A stretch of DNA of 64,000 nucleotides from Fallopia convolvulus (taxonomy: Eukaryota > Streptophyta > Magnoliopsida > Caryophyllales > Polygonaceae), in assembly GCA_964016875.1 (NCBI GenBank), contig OZ024737.1:33357683-33421682 (forward strand), read 5' to 3'. The notes beneath the pieces are model-generated. The model was not told where the DNA came from. It ran no database searches and saw nothing but the letters and a program-made list of their open reading frames with translations. Both the position numbers and the translations under genes were made by a program. Positions 25,230 through 36,019 of this stretch are shown here, one piece after another; the stretch's first letter is position 1, and each line of letters begins with the position of its first letter.

Positions 25230-26490
25230 TTACATTGATAGGCATATGTTTAATTTTAAAAGCCTCACAGAGTTGTAACTCACACAAGTATTTGTAGTAT
25301 TCATCTCGATCTGCCAAGGACATGATCTATCTCCTGGAACGGCCTTTATTATAGTAATGTTGTCTCCTTCAATCTCAATTATAGTCAAATTTCTCTTCCC
25401 AACTTTTTTTATCGCGAGGTATAAACCCATCAATTAAGCTTATAGTGTATTCCAGGTTTTATTGGAATGAGCGTTGAGGTGGATTGCATCTCCCGGGTGA
25501 TTTCTCATTACATAGCCCGTAGCCACACCGATTTCTTTTTTTGATTTGTCAAAATTAATTTTAATAACATCCTGTGATGGTTTTTCCCATTTGAGATTTT
25601 GTTTATTTTGTCTTCATTTTCTATATTTTCTTGTATTGCTATTATATTCTTCCTCTATATTTATTTTCTTAGCGTTATTCTAATTAATTTGTTGTTTGAT
25701 GTGCTCCTCATGTTTAGTTATGATGTTGTTTTCTTATTGGTTGAAAATGGTTTGATTTGTTATTTGCCATATGCATAACCAAGTAGTAAAGAGTTCTACT
25801 AGTTGTTCCTTTGTCAGTTTCATCTTTGACTTGGTTTAGAGTGCATCTGATATTTCTTTGATTCGTAACTCTGTTATTTATTTATCTTTGAAATATTTTA
25901 TTAACTTGTTTTAAAGTCTTTTTGGAGTATGGGAATTCGAGAAAGAGACGAGTGTTGTCTTCTAGATGGTAGTTGCATAGTAGACATTAAAGAGTCACAT
26001 CAACGTGTTTTGTTGCTAAGCACTCTTTGTAGGTAATCCAGTGTTGCATATTTTCAATAGAAATATTTTTTATTTTGGGTGGTGTATCTAGTTCCCAAAT
26101 CCAACTAACTTAAATATCTTTCTGGTTGTGTTGCTTGGAAATCAATTCTATGGCCGAGGTTGTAGAGAACCATCCATTTTTGTTTGGATTCAAATATAAC
26201 TTGTCTCTTATCTAGTTTTGTGGTATTATAATTGATTTAATTTATTCCATTACTATATATCATATGATACATGTTTATCCAATTCTAAGTGGTTCCAGTT
26301 ACTTGTGTCAGTTATAAAATGAGCCACTTTGCAGTTTTCAACATCCACGCTATTTGGTGGATGTAGAATCTTTATTAGGGGTGTATGTGTTACCAACGCA
26401 TCAGTACAGAATTTAATTATTTGTCTATCTCCTACTTGCCAGATAAGTCATGTTTTGAATTTTTCTAATAATATATTGAGTGTTTTCCAT
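25230..26490 (-). pseudogene. LINE-type element relic: zinc-binding RT tail and RNase H domain
   Basis: Minus-strand translations, with several stops and frameshifts, give the usual C-terminal order of plant non-LTR elements. First comes a W-x-VGD-x-x-I-x-F block near 26420. Then a PPKIKxF / CxxC...H zinc-binding region (near 26050-25930), a WLCIWQxxN block (near 25790), and an RNase H region. The RNase H part starts WEKPSQDVIKINFD near 25600 and ends near 25300 with LTIIEIEGDN and a GDRSCPW block. No 5' part (endonuclease, RT core) is visible. It is a 5'-truncated, long-dead copy. Confidence 0.7.
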
Positions 26491-26544
26491 TGATAGGGTG
26501 CATGCATCTCCTCTCCTTTTATAATGGTACAAGTCTTGTCCTTT

Positions 26545-26690
26545 TAAATTTTTTTAGCGAGTGACCCACTTTTTTTATGATAAATCGTGAATTTGTGAAC
26601 TAGTTGGCAAAGTGCACAAACTAGGTAAACCGGATTGCGTCAACCGACTCGACCTAATGATAAACGAGATGGTGAAATTTGATTTTTTTT
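26545..26690 (-). mobile_element. SINE 3' fragment (same family as 46412-46641)
   Basis: The minus strand carries ATTAGGTCGAG, CCGGTTTACCTA and CAACTAGTTCAC in the same order and spacing as the full SINE at 46412, and ends in an A/T-rich tail near 26545. The tRNA-like head is missing, so the copy is 5'-truncated and diverged. Confidence 0.65.
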
Positions 26691-26887
26691 CCAGTTATAA
26701 TATAAAATCATATATTCTCTTGTTACACAAATATTTTCCATAATAGTCAACCAAGCTTCCAATATTCATTGGATATACGACCATGCTCGTGCCTAACCCA
26801 TATTTTTAGACTTTTATAACTCATTCCCATTAAGTAAATGAATTTAACTTGTCTCATTCATGTGCCCTCATACAAGCACCCTCATAC

Positions 26888-27349
26888 AAGCACGAAATCA
26901 GGGATGGGCTGGGATTTGCTACAGCCCATCCCAAAAAAATTAATTACATATACCTTTTAGTAGTATTACTGGACCCAGTGAGAATTTAGTGTAGATGGTG
27001 CGCAAGGTTGTGTCAAACCCAAATGGCCGGTGTTAGAATCTCAGTTCCAGCAAAGCGCTTTTTTCAAATTTCATTTTAATTTTTTTCTTTTTAATTGCAG
27101 CACTACCACTTTGTCATTTTAATATATAATTAAAATTAGGTAGGATTAGAATTTGAATATATTAATAGCTATCATTCTAAAAAAAATAGTTTAATTTTAT
27201 CAAATGAAAATTTTAATTTTACAACAATATGAATTCTTTTAAAAAAATATTAACTTTTGTCATTGGTTGATATTGATATTCATTGAATAAATAATAGATC
27301 TCATCAATTTTTTTAACATATAAAATTCAGCCTCCTGGTTCCGTCCCTG
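26888..27349. mobile_element. 462-bp non-coding transposon with 9-bp target duplication (copy 1)
   Basis: It begins AAGCACGAAATCAGGGATGG and ends CTGGTTCCGTCCCTG, with imperfect terminal inverted repeats of about 15 bp. Flanks CCCTCATAC (26879-26887) and CCCTCGTAC (27350-27358) match at 8 of 9. The left end shares a GCTGGGATTTGCTA block with copy 2 at 45525. No coding capacity. The 9-bp duplication points to a Mutator-like mover, but the termini are not standard. Confidence 0.65.
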
Positions 27350-27370
27350 CCCTCGTACCCTCTAGTTTTA

Positions 27371-29049
27371 GATAGAATATATATATACAGAAACCTCACC
27401 TTTGTTCAATTGGTCATTTTAACACCTCACTTTTGGGAATGTTCAATTGATTACTTGAATTATACACATTGCGACCTATTATACTCTTATTCGTTGATGT
27501 GGCCATTTGCGTAAGATGCACTCTCTTATGCGCGAGTAAGGGACTACAATAAAACTTATGTGGCAAAAATAAGTCCTAGATAAAGTAATAACTTTTTCTT
27601 TTAATTTTTCCACTTTTAATTTTTCCTTTTCTTTCTTTTTTTCTTTTCGTTCTTTCTTTCTTCTTCCTCATCTTCTCTTCTTCCCCTCGTTGTTCAACAA
27701 CAATGGAATCTAAGTCACTGGCGGAGTGTTCTAACCGGCAGGTGGGGTGGCTTGTCATCGTACGTCATGCTCACTATTATTGGGTTCCCCCAATCGATAC
27801 ATCTTGGTTCTATTTGGAATTTGTCTGATTTAGCTAAATCTAGATTTGAATTCCTCACCACCAAATGTGTCAAAACTCCTTATTCTCCCATCTCAAATCA
27901 TCCCAAATTGAATTCCACTATTAAAGGCATGGATCCCTGCGTGTTGGGCTTCGGGACGAGCGGAGTAGAGGAGCAGGGAAGGCTTCAGGATGATTCTTAC
28001 CCTGAGATGTACACAAGAGGAGCAATTCGGCGCTGGGCTTTCGAATGAATCAAGGACAAGAGGAAAAATGGGCTCAGAATTGTTTCCTTGAGATAAAGCC
28101 TTTCTCTGTCTCACTTGCTTGGAGGAAGAAGAAACAATTCAAATTAGAACCAAAAGCTTTCAAAGAACAAAAACCGAAGAGAGGGCTTCGTCCCTCTCGT
28201 GAAGATAGGCCAACAATGGCGATTTGTGTGCAACAGATGCCGAAAAAATTAAAAGTTAAGATTAGAGTTAGATAAAGCATGACATTTGCTAATGTGGCAT
28301 AGATAGTATTAAGATTAACAAAATTGTATTATAATATAAAATTGTATTATGATCGATGTTATCCAAACAAGCAGTAAATGAGGGGCAAAATACATAAACG
28401 ACCCCCTGTATTTGGGTCAATTGGTCACTTGTTCCCCTGTATTTTAGCCATAACCGTTTGGGCCCTTATAGTTGCACATTGCGACCTATTGAACGCCTAT
28501 TGAGCCACTTATTCCCACTTTTTTTAGGAGTTTGGTGCACGCGCGATGATGTGTTATATTGTATTGCCACAATGGCGATGACATGGATGTCATGGATGAC
28601 ATGAATGACATGGCGATGACATGATGTGTCATATTGTGTTGCCACAATGGCATCCATGTCATCGTCATTGTGGCAACATAATATAACAATCATCGCACGT
28701 GCACTACACTCCTAAAAAAAGCTGGGATAAGTGGCTTAATAGGGGTTCAATAGGTTGCAATGTGCAACTATAGGGGGCCAAACGGTTAGGGCTAAAGTAC
28801 AAGGGGCCAAGTGACCAATTGGCCCAAGTACAGGGGGCCGTTTATGTATTCTGCCGTAAATGAGGCATAAATACATGATGTGGAAATCTGACATGGCGCG
28901 CATTCTACGCACGATAATTTTTTTGATCAAATAGGTGTCTAATAGGTCGCAATGTGTATAATTCAGGTGCTCAATCGAACATTCCTAAAGATGAGATGTT
29001 AAAATGATCAATTAAACAAATGTGAGATGTTTGTATATATATTCTGCAC
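27371..29049. mobile_element. MULE-like element with inverted termini, possible Pack-MULE
   Basis: Terminal inverted repeats of about 115 bp: the left end (from 27371) and the inverted right end (to 29049) share aattatacacattgcgacct and other blocks. The flanks CTAGTTTTA (27362-27370) and CTAGTCTTA (29050-29058) match at 8 of 9, as expected for Mutator-type insertion. Another MITE (28383-28855) is nested inside. The unique core (about 27560-28330) has less biased composition and short open frames (for example an ATG at 27702), and could be captured gene sequence, but no parent gene is recognised. Confidence 0.7.
28383..28855. mobile_element. MULE-type MITE nested in the larger element
   Basis: 473 bp with long terminal inverted repeats (about 200 bp, nearly the whole element). 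The left end GGGCAAAATACATAAACG matches the inverted right end GGCAGAATACATAAACG. It is flanked by perfect 9-bp duplications GTAAATGAG (28374-28382 and 28856-28864). Open frames in it are by-products of the palindrome. The centre has several gatgacatgg-like short repeats. Confidence 0.85.
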
Positions 29050-29275
29050 CTAGTCTTATACTCCCCATTAGTAGTTTTTGTAGCCTAAATGCATAATGTA
29101 TATAGCATGCTTATGAGAGTGGGCTTATCCAAGGTAATACAACATGCCATAGACAAAAATTTGTTTTTTAGCCAGCCAATTTGCTTGCAATTAACACGAT
29201 TTGGCTTGAGTTGATACACTCTTTCTTTCGTTAGATTCACTTCTATGATCCGTCTGAATCACCACATTTAATGTA

Positions 29276-29516
29276 CTCCTTCCGTATAAGTCTATTTGTC
29301 TTTCTAGCCTTAACTAGTCGTCTAATTCTACTTGTCTTTTTAAGTATTTTATCCAAAATTTTCCAACTTTATCCTCAAACAACCCATACAATTAATTACA
29401 CACACACATCTCAAGAAATAAAGTATGTAGATTATAAGGATAATGTGGTAATACTAGCTCTTACCTTAATATATGTGTAAAATACTTAAAAGACAAATAG
29501 ACTTATACGGAGGGAG
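29276..29516. mobile_element. Stowaway-like MITE (Tc1/mariner type)
   Basis: 241 bp. The ends CTCCTTCCGTATAAGTCTAT and, inverted, CTCCCTCCGTATAAGTCTAT match at all but one base and extend to about 25 bp. It is flanked by TA on both sides (29274-29275 and 29517-29518). Both features define Stowaway elements. Confidence 0.9.
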
Positions 29517-29518
29517 TA

Positions 29519-30347
29519 TTAAATTGCATTAAATTATATTAAGTGCATGATTTAATGCTACTTAATGCATTAAATATGCGATCCAAATGGAGGGTTAGAC
29601 ATTTACAAAGATCATTAATCGTCAAAATCCCTTTAAACTTAGAAATAGAGCTCTCCCCTTCCTAAGTAATTATATTCAAAAAATTCACTCAATTTGAGTA
29701 AATTTTTCGAAAAATTCACTCAAATTCGAAAAATTCACTTAATGTCATTAAGTCTTTTGGAAATAAATAAATAAATAAATAAAAATAAGAGGAGTGATCC
29801 GTGCATAAAATTAGCTCGGAGTTATAGTTTAACTCTGTATAGAATTGTAATTTAATTATATAGGTGATGTTGATGAGATTTACACCATTAAAATATAAAT
29901 TAATAACTTAGATATATTTTTTTTCTAATTTCTTTTAGGTTTCACTAATTTCATAGTAACTATATACCACTAACTCCACCAGATTCAAACCATCCTTGCA
30001 TACTTCTAAAAACAAACTTGTAAGTAACTATGTAATTAAACTCTTAAAAATGTCTTAAGAGTACACACATGTTCACAACAAAGTGACATATAGCATTAAC
30101 AATTAAAACATGGCAGCACACACTTTGTAGTACACTTAGCATAAACCCGCATCGTCAATCGAAGTCAGCATGTTACATAACCAACGTCTATGACCTGCAA
30201 ATAAAACAAAAAGTGATCACATTGGGTTAGCTACTTGCACACCACTCAATTCAGAAAAAATAATAATCTAAATCAACATCGATTGGAAACGAGAAAATGT
30301 AGCATGAAATTTAATGCAACATCCCTGCCTTCATTCTCATCCAACAA
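29519..30347. other. intergenic, no gene seen
   Basis: AT-rich sequence with short repeats of aaaaattcactcaa near 29690-29750 and a taaa microsatellite near 29763-29785. The right edge is the gypsy insertion point. Confidence 0.5.
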
Positions 30348-30770
30348 TGATACGGAAGAAAGATCGAGTGTCAGGCCTTCTCGGGTTCGTCGTCGTCCAA
30401 GACGATATGAGGATTAATTTATCTAAGTATTTTTGAGGAATTATAGTTTTTAGAACATTAATTTATAGTTTTGGTATTTTATTTATTTCATGTAATTTTT
30501 ATAAACTAGAGCTTGTCTCTCTTTCCGGGTTTTCTTTACGGTTCTTTCCCGGGACGCTTTTTTTGAACCGTTAGGGCTTAGGTATAAATACTCTTGGTGT
30601 AATTCCCATAATTTATCCAAGAATTAGATTTGCCCTAAATTTCTCTTAGCTTTCAGTTTTTCTCCCGTGGCCACCAACCACGATATCCCGAGTCGGAATC
30701 CACACCGGGTTAGGCTCAACCCCTTGACCAACAAGGGTTCGATACGCTGATCCACACCGGGTCCGTATCA
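30348..30770 (+). repeat. 5' LTR of the gypsy element
   Basis: 423 bp, TGATACGG...CCGTATCA. A likely TATA box is GGTATAAATACTC near 30580, placing RNA start around 30610. Directly after the LTR comes ACTGGTGCTTTCAT, the expected primer-binding position; its tRNA was not identified. Its first 70 bp equal the coding tail of the polyprotein. Confidence 0.95.
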
Positions 30771-30794
30771 ACTGGTGCTTTCATCCTGAACACC

Positions 30795-33700
30795 ATGTCG
30801 AAATCCATTGTCGATGATTCGTCCAACACCGCCGGCGATTACCCCGATCTCCGCACGTTGATTCTGCAATTGACGGATACAGTCGAGACGATGCGTTGTG
30901 AATTCGATTTGCACAAATCGTCCGTCACCAGTTTGCAAACACGGGTCGACCGGCTGGCAAACCCTAGCCCGAGCCCTGCCGCCGCCGCGATCGTGTCGGA
31001 CCAGATCGACCGCACGCAGCACACGTCGAGCCTGCCGCCGCCACAAAACCCTAACCCCGCGCTGTCGTTCTCGACGGGATGGATCCAGCCGTACGCCGTC
31101 CCGAGCGAAGGCGCGATCCCGAGCGCGGGTTGGCCGACGCACACTCTCGGTTCAAGCAATGCCACCGCGCCGTTCACGGACTGGACTTCGCCCCAACCGC
31201 TCGGCCTTCGCTTCGCCCACTCCAGCGCAGGTCCCAGCCCGGGTTTCGGCTACCAAAGCGCGGGTCCGTCTAACGTCGTGCCCTATGTTCATACGCCACA
31301 ACTTGAGGCTCATCCGATGCACCAATTTCCGCCTTATATCCAGCGAGAAGGGCCGCGCGCTCCACCCGCCCCGGACCCTAATCCAAAAATACGGGTCGAT
31401 CCCCCTCGCTTCAATGGGACAGATCCGAATGGTTGGATTTTCAAGGTTCAAGCATACTTCGATTATTTCCGAACATCAGAGTACGATCGCTTGCGATTAG
31501 TAGGCATCTTATTTGATCATCCGGCTTCGGATTGGTTCCGTTATCAACGTCGGAACAATTGTGGGGAAACATGGGCAGCCTTTCTGCTTTCTGTACAACA
31601 ACGTTTTGATCCTACGTATTACGAGGATTATACAGGGCTCCTTGCCAACTTGAAACAGAAATCTTCGGTACTTGACTATCAAACCGAATTCGAAGCTCTA
31701 TTGAATAAAGTTACCGGACTTTCAGAAGCCACCCTGATTTCTCTATTTAAAGCGGGACTGAAACAACCTGTACACCGGGAATTGAATCTTCGGAATCCGA
31801 CTACATTGGCACAGGCTTTTGCTTTAGCCCGCGAATTGGCGGCATCTTATGCCGACACTACGGCGCAGTGGGTCTCGAACCGACGGCCATGGCCGACACA
31901 AGGACCACGCCAAGGCCAGCCTCCGCCGAAGACATCCACCACCGTTCCAACCGGTTCGGTCGAGAATCCACCGCAGAACTCGGCACCTAACGGTAATTTC
32001 TCATCTCTTCCAATTCGACGTCTTTCTCGTGCTGAACGTGATGAACGAACTAACAAAGGCTTATGTTGGAATTGTGATGAGAGGTACACTCGGGGCCATC
32101 GCTGTACGCCCCGTTTCTTGGCATTATTGAGCTGTGATGATAGCGATGATGAGGAGGAAGAAAATTCGGAAGAACTTATCGTTCAGGGTGATATTTCTAG
32201 CCTTAACTCCATGGAAGGCCTCCCTAATCCGCGCTCGTTACGCCTCTCTGGATCGATTCAGGATGTTCAGATTCAGGTTCTGATTGATGGAGGTAGTACC
32301 CACAACTTTATTCATCCTGCTTTGGCTGAAAAATTACAATTACCTCTAGTTCAAATTTCGCCTTTTCGCGTTTTTGTTGGGAACGGAGCTTACTTACTAT
32401 GTGCATATCAGTGTCCGGCAACTAGCATTATTCTGCAGGGATACACTTTTTCTATTGATCTTTTTGTGCTTGCGGTGCATGGACCACAAGTGGTTCTGGG
32501 TGTACAGTGGTTACAGACATTGGGCACAGTCGCACATGATTACGCTAAACTCACTATGCAGTTCATCTGGAATGAGAAATCTGTGTTTCTGAAAGGCGAC
32601 TTGAACTTACCAAAGCCAATATCGAGCGCCGAACTTCACTCTCTTTGTGTCTCTGATAATATTTTGGACTGTTTTGAGATCATCAGTCTCACGCCGGACG
32701 CCCCGTCGCCAGAGGTTGATTGGCCGACCGATCTGACGCCGGATATTCGCGCGGTTCTCGAGCGGCGTCGGGCGGTCTTCCAGATTCCGACGGGCCTTCC
32801 TCCGCGTCGCCCGTGGGACCATCATATTCATTTACATGCGGATTCCAAACCGATCAACGTCCGCCCGTATCGTTACCCATATTTTCAGAAAGATGAAATT
32901 GAGCGACAGGTTAAATCCATGCTCGATCAGGGCATCATTCAGCACAGTACTAGTCCATTTTCTTCTCCTGCTTTGCTAGTCAAGAAAAAAGATGGTAGCT
33001 TCCGTTTCTGCATCGACTACAGAGCTCTGAATGGCATCACAGTTGCAGATAAGTTCCCTATTCCTACTGCTGATGAATTATTTGATGAATTAGGGAGTGC
33101 AACTATTTTTACTAAGCTTGATCTGCGTTCAGGTTATCATCAGATTCGAATGCATTCGTCTGACATCTATAAAACTGCCTTTCGGACACATGATGGTCAC
33201 TATGAATTTCTGGTTATGCCTTTCGGCTTGACTAATGCACCGTCCACTTTTCAGGCTGCTATGAATAGTATATTTGCTCCGTATCTGCGCCGATTCGTTA
33301 TTGTCTTCTTTGATGATATTTTGATATATAGTCCGTCAATTTCAGCTCATGCCTCGCATCTAGACACTGTTTTGCAGACTCTTCAGGATCACCACTTTTA
33401 TGTCAAAGGCTCGAAATGTTCTTTTGGAACTTCAAAGGTGGAATATCTCGGACATATCGTCGCAGCGGGACAACTGATAGCCGATCCCGCTAAACTCTCA
33501 GCTATGGCCGATTGGCCTCCACCCAAATCCGTGAAACAGTTGAGAGGATTCTTGGGTCTGACAGGCTATTACAGGAAATTTATTCGCAATTATGCATTGC
33601 TTGCTGCGCCTCTGACTAATCTGCTACAGAAAGACAAGTTTGAGTGGTCCGCGGACGCCGGGGAGGCATTTCAGAAATTGAAATCAGCCATGATGCAACC

Positions 33701-35666
33701 CCCGATTTTACAGCTTCCCGATTTCTCTAAACCATTTGTTGTTGAAACTGACGCGTCTGATGAAGGCGTAGGCGCGGTATTATTGCAAGAGGAACGACCC
33801 CTCTCATTTTTCAGCAAGAAACTCGGCATTCGACGGCGCGGGTCTTCCGCATATCACCGAGAACTTTTTGCTATCGTCTCCGCAGTTCAGAAATGGCGTC
33901 AATACTTGCTGGGACGAGAATTTGTTATCCGTAGTGATCAAAAGAGTTTGAAGGAACTCCTGACACAGGTTATTCAGACGCCCGATCAACAGTTCTTCAT
34001 CCGAAAACTCATGGGCTACAAATTTCGCATTGAGTATAAACCCGGCGCTAGCAATCGAGTCGCAGATGCCCTCTCCCGCTGTATGATCGAGACCGAGACG
34101 ACTCTGCGGCAATTCATGTCTTTTGCGGCTCCTTTGCCGGATATACTGGCACGCCTCCGCGTTGAAAATTCCACTTTGGCCGATTTACAGGCATTACACG
34201 CGGCAGCCGCGACAGGCTTGTTAGCCGCACCATTCCGAATCTGTGATGGAATCCTGTATTTGGGCCATCGCTTGATGGTGGGTTCGGCATCACCACTTAA
34301 AGCCGAAATATTGGCTGAGTTTCACTCGTCTCCTAGCGCTGGCCATCCCGGTATTGATCGGACATTTCGTCGAGTCGCTGAGGTGTTTTATTGGAAGGGC
34401 ATGTGTTCCGATGTTAAACGCTTTGTGGACTCCTGTTTGATTTGCCAATCCACAAAATATAGTACTGCCAAGCCTGCAGGCTTAATTCAGCCTTTGCCAG
34501 TTCCTCAGCAGGTTTGGGATGATGTCTCTATGGATTTTATTACAGGATTACCGCCTTCTCGCGGAAACACAGCAATTCTAGTTGTCGTCGACAGATTGTC
34601 TAAATACGCGCATTTCGGCGCACTTGGGCCTTCGTTCGACGCCCCTAAAGTCGCTTCGCTGTTCATTGAGTTAGTTGTGAAGCTTCATGGTATTCCGGCT
34701 ACTATTGTTTCCGATCGTGATCCTATTTTCCGCAGTACTTTCTGGTCTGAGTTGCATCGTTTAAGTGGTACTAAATTGCATCATAGCACAGCCTACCATC
34801 CGCAATCTGATGGCCAAACTGAGGTCAAAAATAGGAGTCTTGAACAATACTTGCGCGCTTTTACGCAAGGGCGACCACGTCGTTGGGTTGATTTTTTGCC
34901 ATGGGCAGAATTGGCATTAAATTCTATGCATCATGAAGGCCTTGGGATGTCGCCGTTCAAAGCATTGTATGGTCGAGAGGCTCCGCCGATCGCTCGAGTT
35001 ACTATTCTGACGGGTCCGCCAACCCCAGCGTCGGAAGCCATCCGAGATCGTGCGCAAGTGTTGGACCTCATTCACACTAATTTGTCCAAGATGCAACAGC
35101 GCATGGTTCGTCAGGCTAATAAACACCGGAAGGATGTCACTTTCAGTGTTGGTGATCAGGTTCTCCTGAAATTACAGCCTTATCGTCAGCATTCGGTTAG
35201 CCGAGCTCTCTCGGCTAAATTAGCTCGCCGCTTTTATGGACCTTTTACTATTACTGAGTGCATCGGGCCGGTTGCTTATCGGCTCGAACTTCCGGCCACA
35301 GCGCGTATTCACAATGTGTTTCATGTTTCGTTGCTTCGGCCCTTTATTCCGGATGGTTCACCGATCGTACCTGCCTCTTTACCAGCTGAATTTCTGTATG
35401 ACAGGCCAATCTCCCGACCGGTGCGAGCTACGCAGACGCGTGAGGTGATCGTGGATGGCCTTCCGCGGGCTGAATGGTTCGTTGAATGGTCCGATGGCGC
35501 GCCGAACGAGTTTACTTGGGAGCCTGTTGAGGTGATTTCCCGTGCCTTTCCTGATTTACGGCTCGAGGACAAGCCGATTCTCAACGGGGGAGAGAATGAT
35601 ACGGAAGAAAGATCGAGTGTCAGGCCTTCTCGGGTTCGTCGTCGTCCAAGACGATATGAGGATTAA
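30795..35666 (+). CDS. gypsy gag-pol polyprotein, intact, 1,623 residues
   Basis: It starts 25 bp after the 5' LTR. Domains in order: gag capsid-like region (about 200-350); a modified zinc knuckle (CWNCDERYTRGHRC, about 424-437); aspartic protease (LIDGGSTHNF, about 496); reverse transcriptase (core VFFDDILIYS, about 838, with Phe in place of the more usual Tyr before DD); RNase H (VETDASDEGVGAVL, about 983); integrase zinc region (HSSPSAGHPG...CLIC) and catalytic core with Asp near 1247, Asp near 1306 (VSDRDPIF) and Glu near 1343 (GQTEVKN). A chromodomain-like segment (about 1544-1590, AEWFVEWSDG...FTWEP) follows. No stop or frameshift. The last 23 codons, an Arg-rich tail, lie inside the 3' LTR. 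It is probably cleaved by its own protease. Confidence 0.96.
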   Translation: MSKSIVDDSSNTAGDYPDLRTLILQLTDTVETMRCEFDLHKSSVTSLQTRVDRLANPSPSPAAAAIVSDQIDRTQHTSSLPPPQNPNPALSFSTGWIQPYAVPSEGAIPSAGWPTHTLGSSNATAPFTDWTSPQPLGLRFAHSSAGPSPGFGYQSAGPSNVVPYVHTPQLEAHPMHQFPPYIQREGPRAPPAPDPNPKIRVDPPRFNGTDPNGWIFKVQAYFDYFRTSEYDRLRLVGILFDHPASDWFRYQRRNNCGETWAAFLLSVQQRFDPTYYEDYTGLLANLKQKSSVLDYQTEFEALLNKVTGLSEATLISLFKAGLKQPVHRELNLRNPTTLAQAFALARELAASYADTTAQWVSNRRPWPTQGPRQGQPPPKTSTTVPTGSVENPPQNSAPNGNFSSLPIRRLSRAERDERTNKGLCWNCDERYTRGHRCTPRFLALLSCDDSDDEEEENSEELIVQGDISSLNSMEGLPNPRSLRLSGSIQDVQIQVLIDGGSTHNFIHPALAEKLQLPLVQISPFRVFVGNGAYLLCAYQCPATSIILQGYTFSIDLFVLAVHGPQVVLGVQWLQTLGTVAHDYAKLTMQFIWNEKSVFLKGDLNLPKPISSAELHSLCVSDNILDCFEIISLTPDAPSPEVDWPTDLTPDIRAVLERRRAVFQIPTGLPPRRPWDHHIHLHADSKPINVRPYRYPYFQKDEIERQVKSMLDQGIIQHSTSPFSSPALLVKKKDGSFRFCIDYRALNGITVADKFPIPTADELFDELGSATIFTKLDLRSGYHQIRMHSSDIYKTAFRTHDGHYEFLVMPFGLTNAPSTFQAAMNSIFAPYLRRFVIVFFDDILIYSPSISAHASHLDTVLQTLQDHHFYVKGSKCSFGTSKVEYLGHIVAAGQLIADPAKLSAMADWPPPKSVKQLRGFLGLTGYYRKFIRNYALLAAPLTNLLQKDKFEWSADAGEAFQKLKSAMMQPPILQLPDFSKPFVVETDASDEGVGAVLLQEERPLSFFSKKLGIRRRGSSAYHRELFAIVSAVQKWRQYLLGREFVIRSDQKSLKELLTQVIQTPDQQFFIRKLMGYKFRIEYKPGASNRVADALSRCMIETETTLRQFMSFAAPLPDILARLRVENSTLADLQALHAAAATGLLAAPFRICDGILYLGHRLMVGSASPLKAEILAEFHSSPSAGHPGIDRTFRRVAEVFYWKGMCSDVKRFVDSCLICQSTKYSTAKPAGLIQPLPVPQQVWDDVSMDFITGLPPSRGNTAILVVVDRLSKYAHFGALGPSFDAPKVASLFIELVVKLHGIPATIVSDRDPIFRSTFWSELHRLSGTKLHHSTAYHPQSDGQTEVKNRSLEQYLRAFTQGRPRRWVDFLPWAELALNSMHHEGLGMSPFKALYGREAPPIARVTILTGPPTPASEAIRDRAQVLDLIHTNLSKMQQRMVRQANKHRKDVTFSVGDQVLLKLQPYRQHSVSRALSAKLARRFYGPFTITECIGPVAYRLELPATARIHNVFHVSLLRPFIPDGSPIVPASLPAEFLYDRPISRPVRATQTREVIVDGLPRAEWFVEWSDGAPNEFTWEPVEVISRAFPDLRLEDKPILNGGENDTEERSSVRPSRVRRRPRRYED

Positions 35667-36019
35667 TTTATCTAAGTATTTTTGAGGAATTATAGTTTTT
35701 AGAACATTAATTTATAGTTTTGGTATTTTATTTATTTCATGTAATTTTTATAAACTAGAGCTTGTCTCTCTTTCCGGGTTTTCTTTACGGTTCTTTCCCG
35801 GGACGCTTTTTTTGAACCGTTAGGGCTTAGGTATAAATACTCTTGGTGTAATTCCCATAATTTATCCAAGAATTAGATTTGCCCTAAATTTCTCTTAGCT
35901 TTCAGTTTTTCTCCCGTGGCCACCAACCACGATATCCCGAGTCGGAATCCACACCGGGTTAGGCTCAACCCCTTGACCAACAAGGGTTCGATACGCTGAT
36001 CCACACCGGGTCCGTATCA
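35597..36019 (+). repeat. 3' LTR of the gypsy element, overlapping the pol reading frame
   Basis: 423 bp, same as the 5' LTR in every base compared. The gag-pol frame enters it and stops at 35664-35666, 70 bp in, so this LTR is partly protein-coding. Confidence 0.95.

Larger units (their letters stand above)
30348..36019 (+). mobile_element. full-length, very young Ty3/gypsy (chromovirus-like) retrotransposon
   Basis: 5,672 bp with two 423-bp LTRs (30348-30770 and 35597-36019) that read identical by eye. The termini are TGATACGGA...TCCGTATCA and the 5-bp target duplications AACAA (30343-30347 and 36020-36024) are perfect. A polypurine tract (GGGGGAGAGAA) abuts the 3' LTR. One uninterrupted gag-pol frame spans 30795-35666. 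Small size, short LTRs and a C-terminal chromodomain-like segment fit the Reina group of chromoviruses (inference). Identical LTRs mean insertion in the recent past. It sits 206 bp beyond the F-box stop codon. Confidence 0.97.

Noticed and set aside
27752..28275. Two plus-strand frames inside the MULE as host genes
   Set aside because: No recognisable domain, no splice logic, and position between transposon termini; at most captured fragments.
28466..28693. Minus-strand His/Ile/Val-rich frame
   Set aside because: It is a translation of the gatgacatgg short repeats at the centre of the nested MITE.
30768..31500. Several Arg-rich open frames on both strands at the start of the gypsy element
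   Set aside because: All lie inside the gag coding region in other frames; high GC at codon third positions opens the alternatives.
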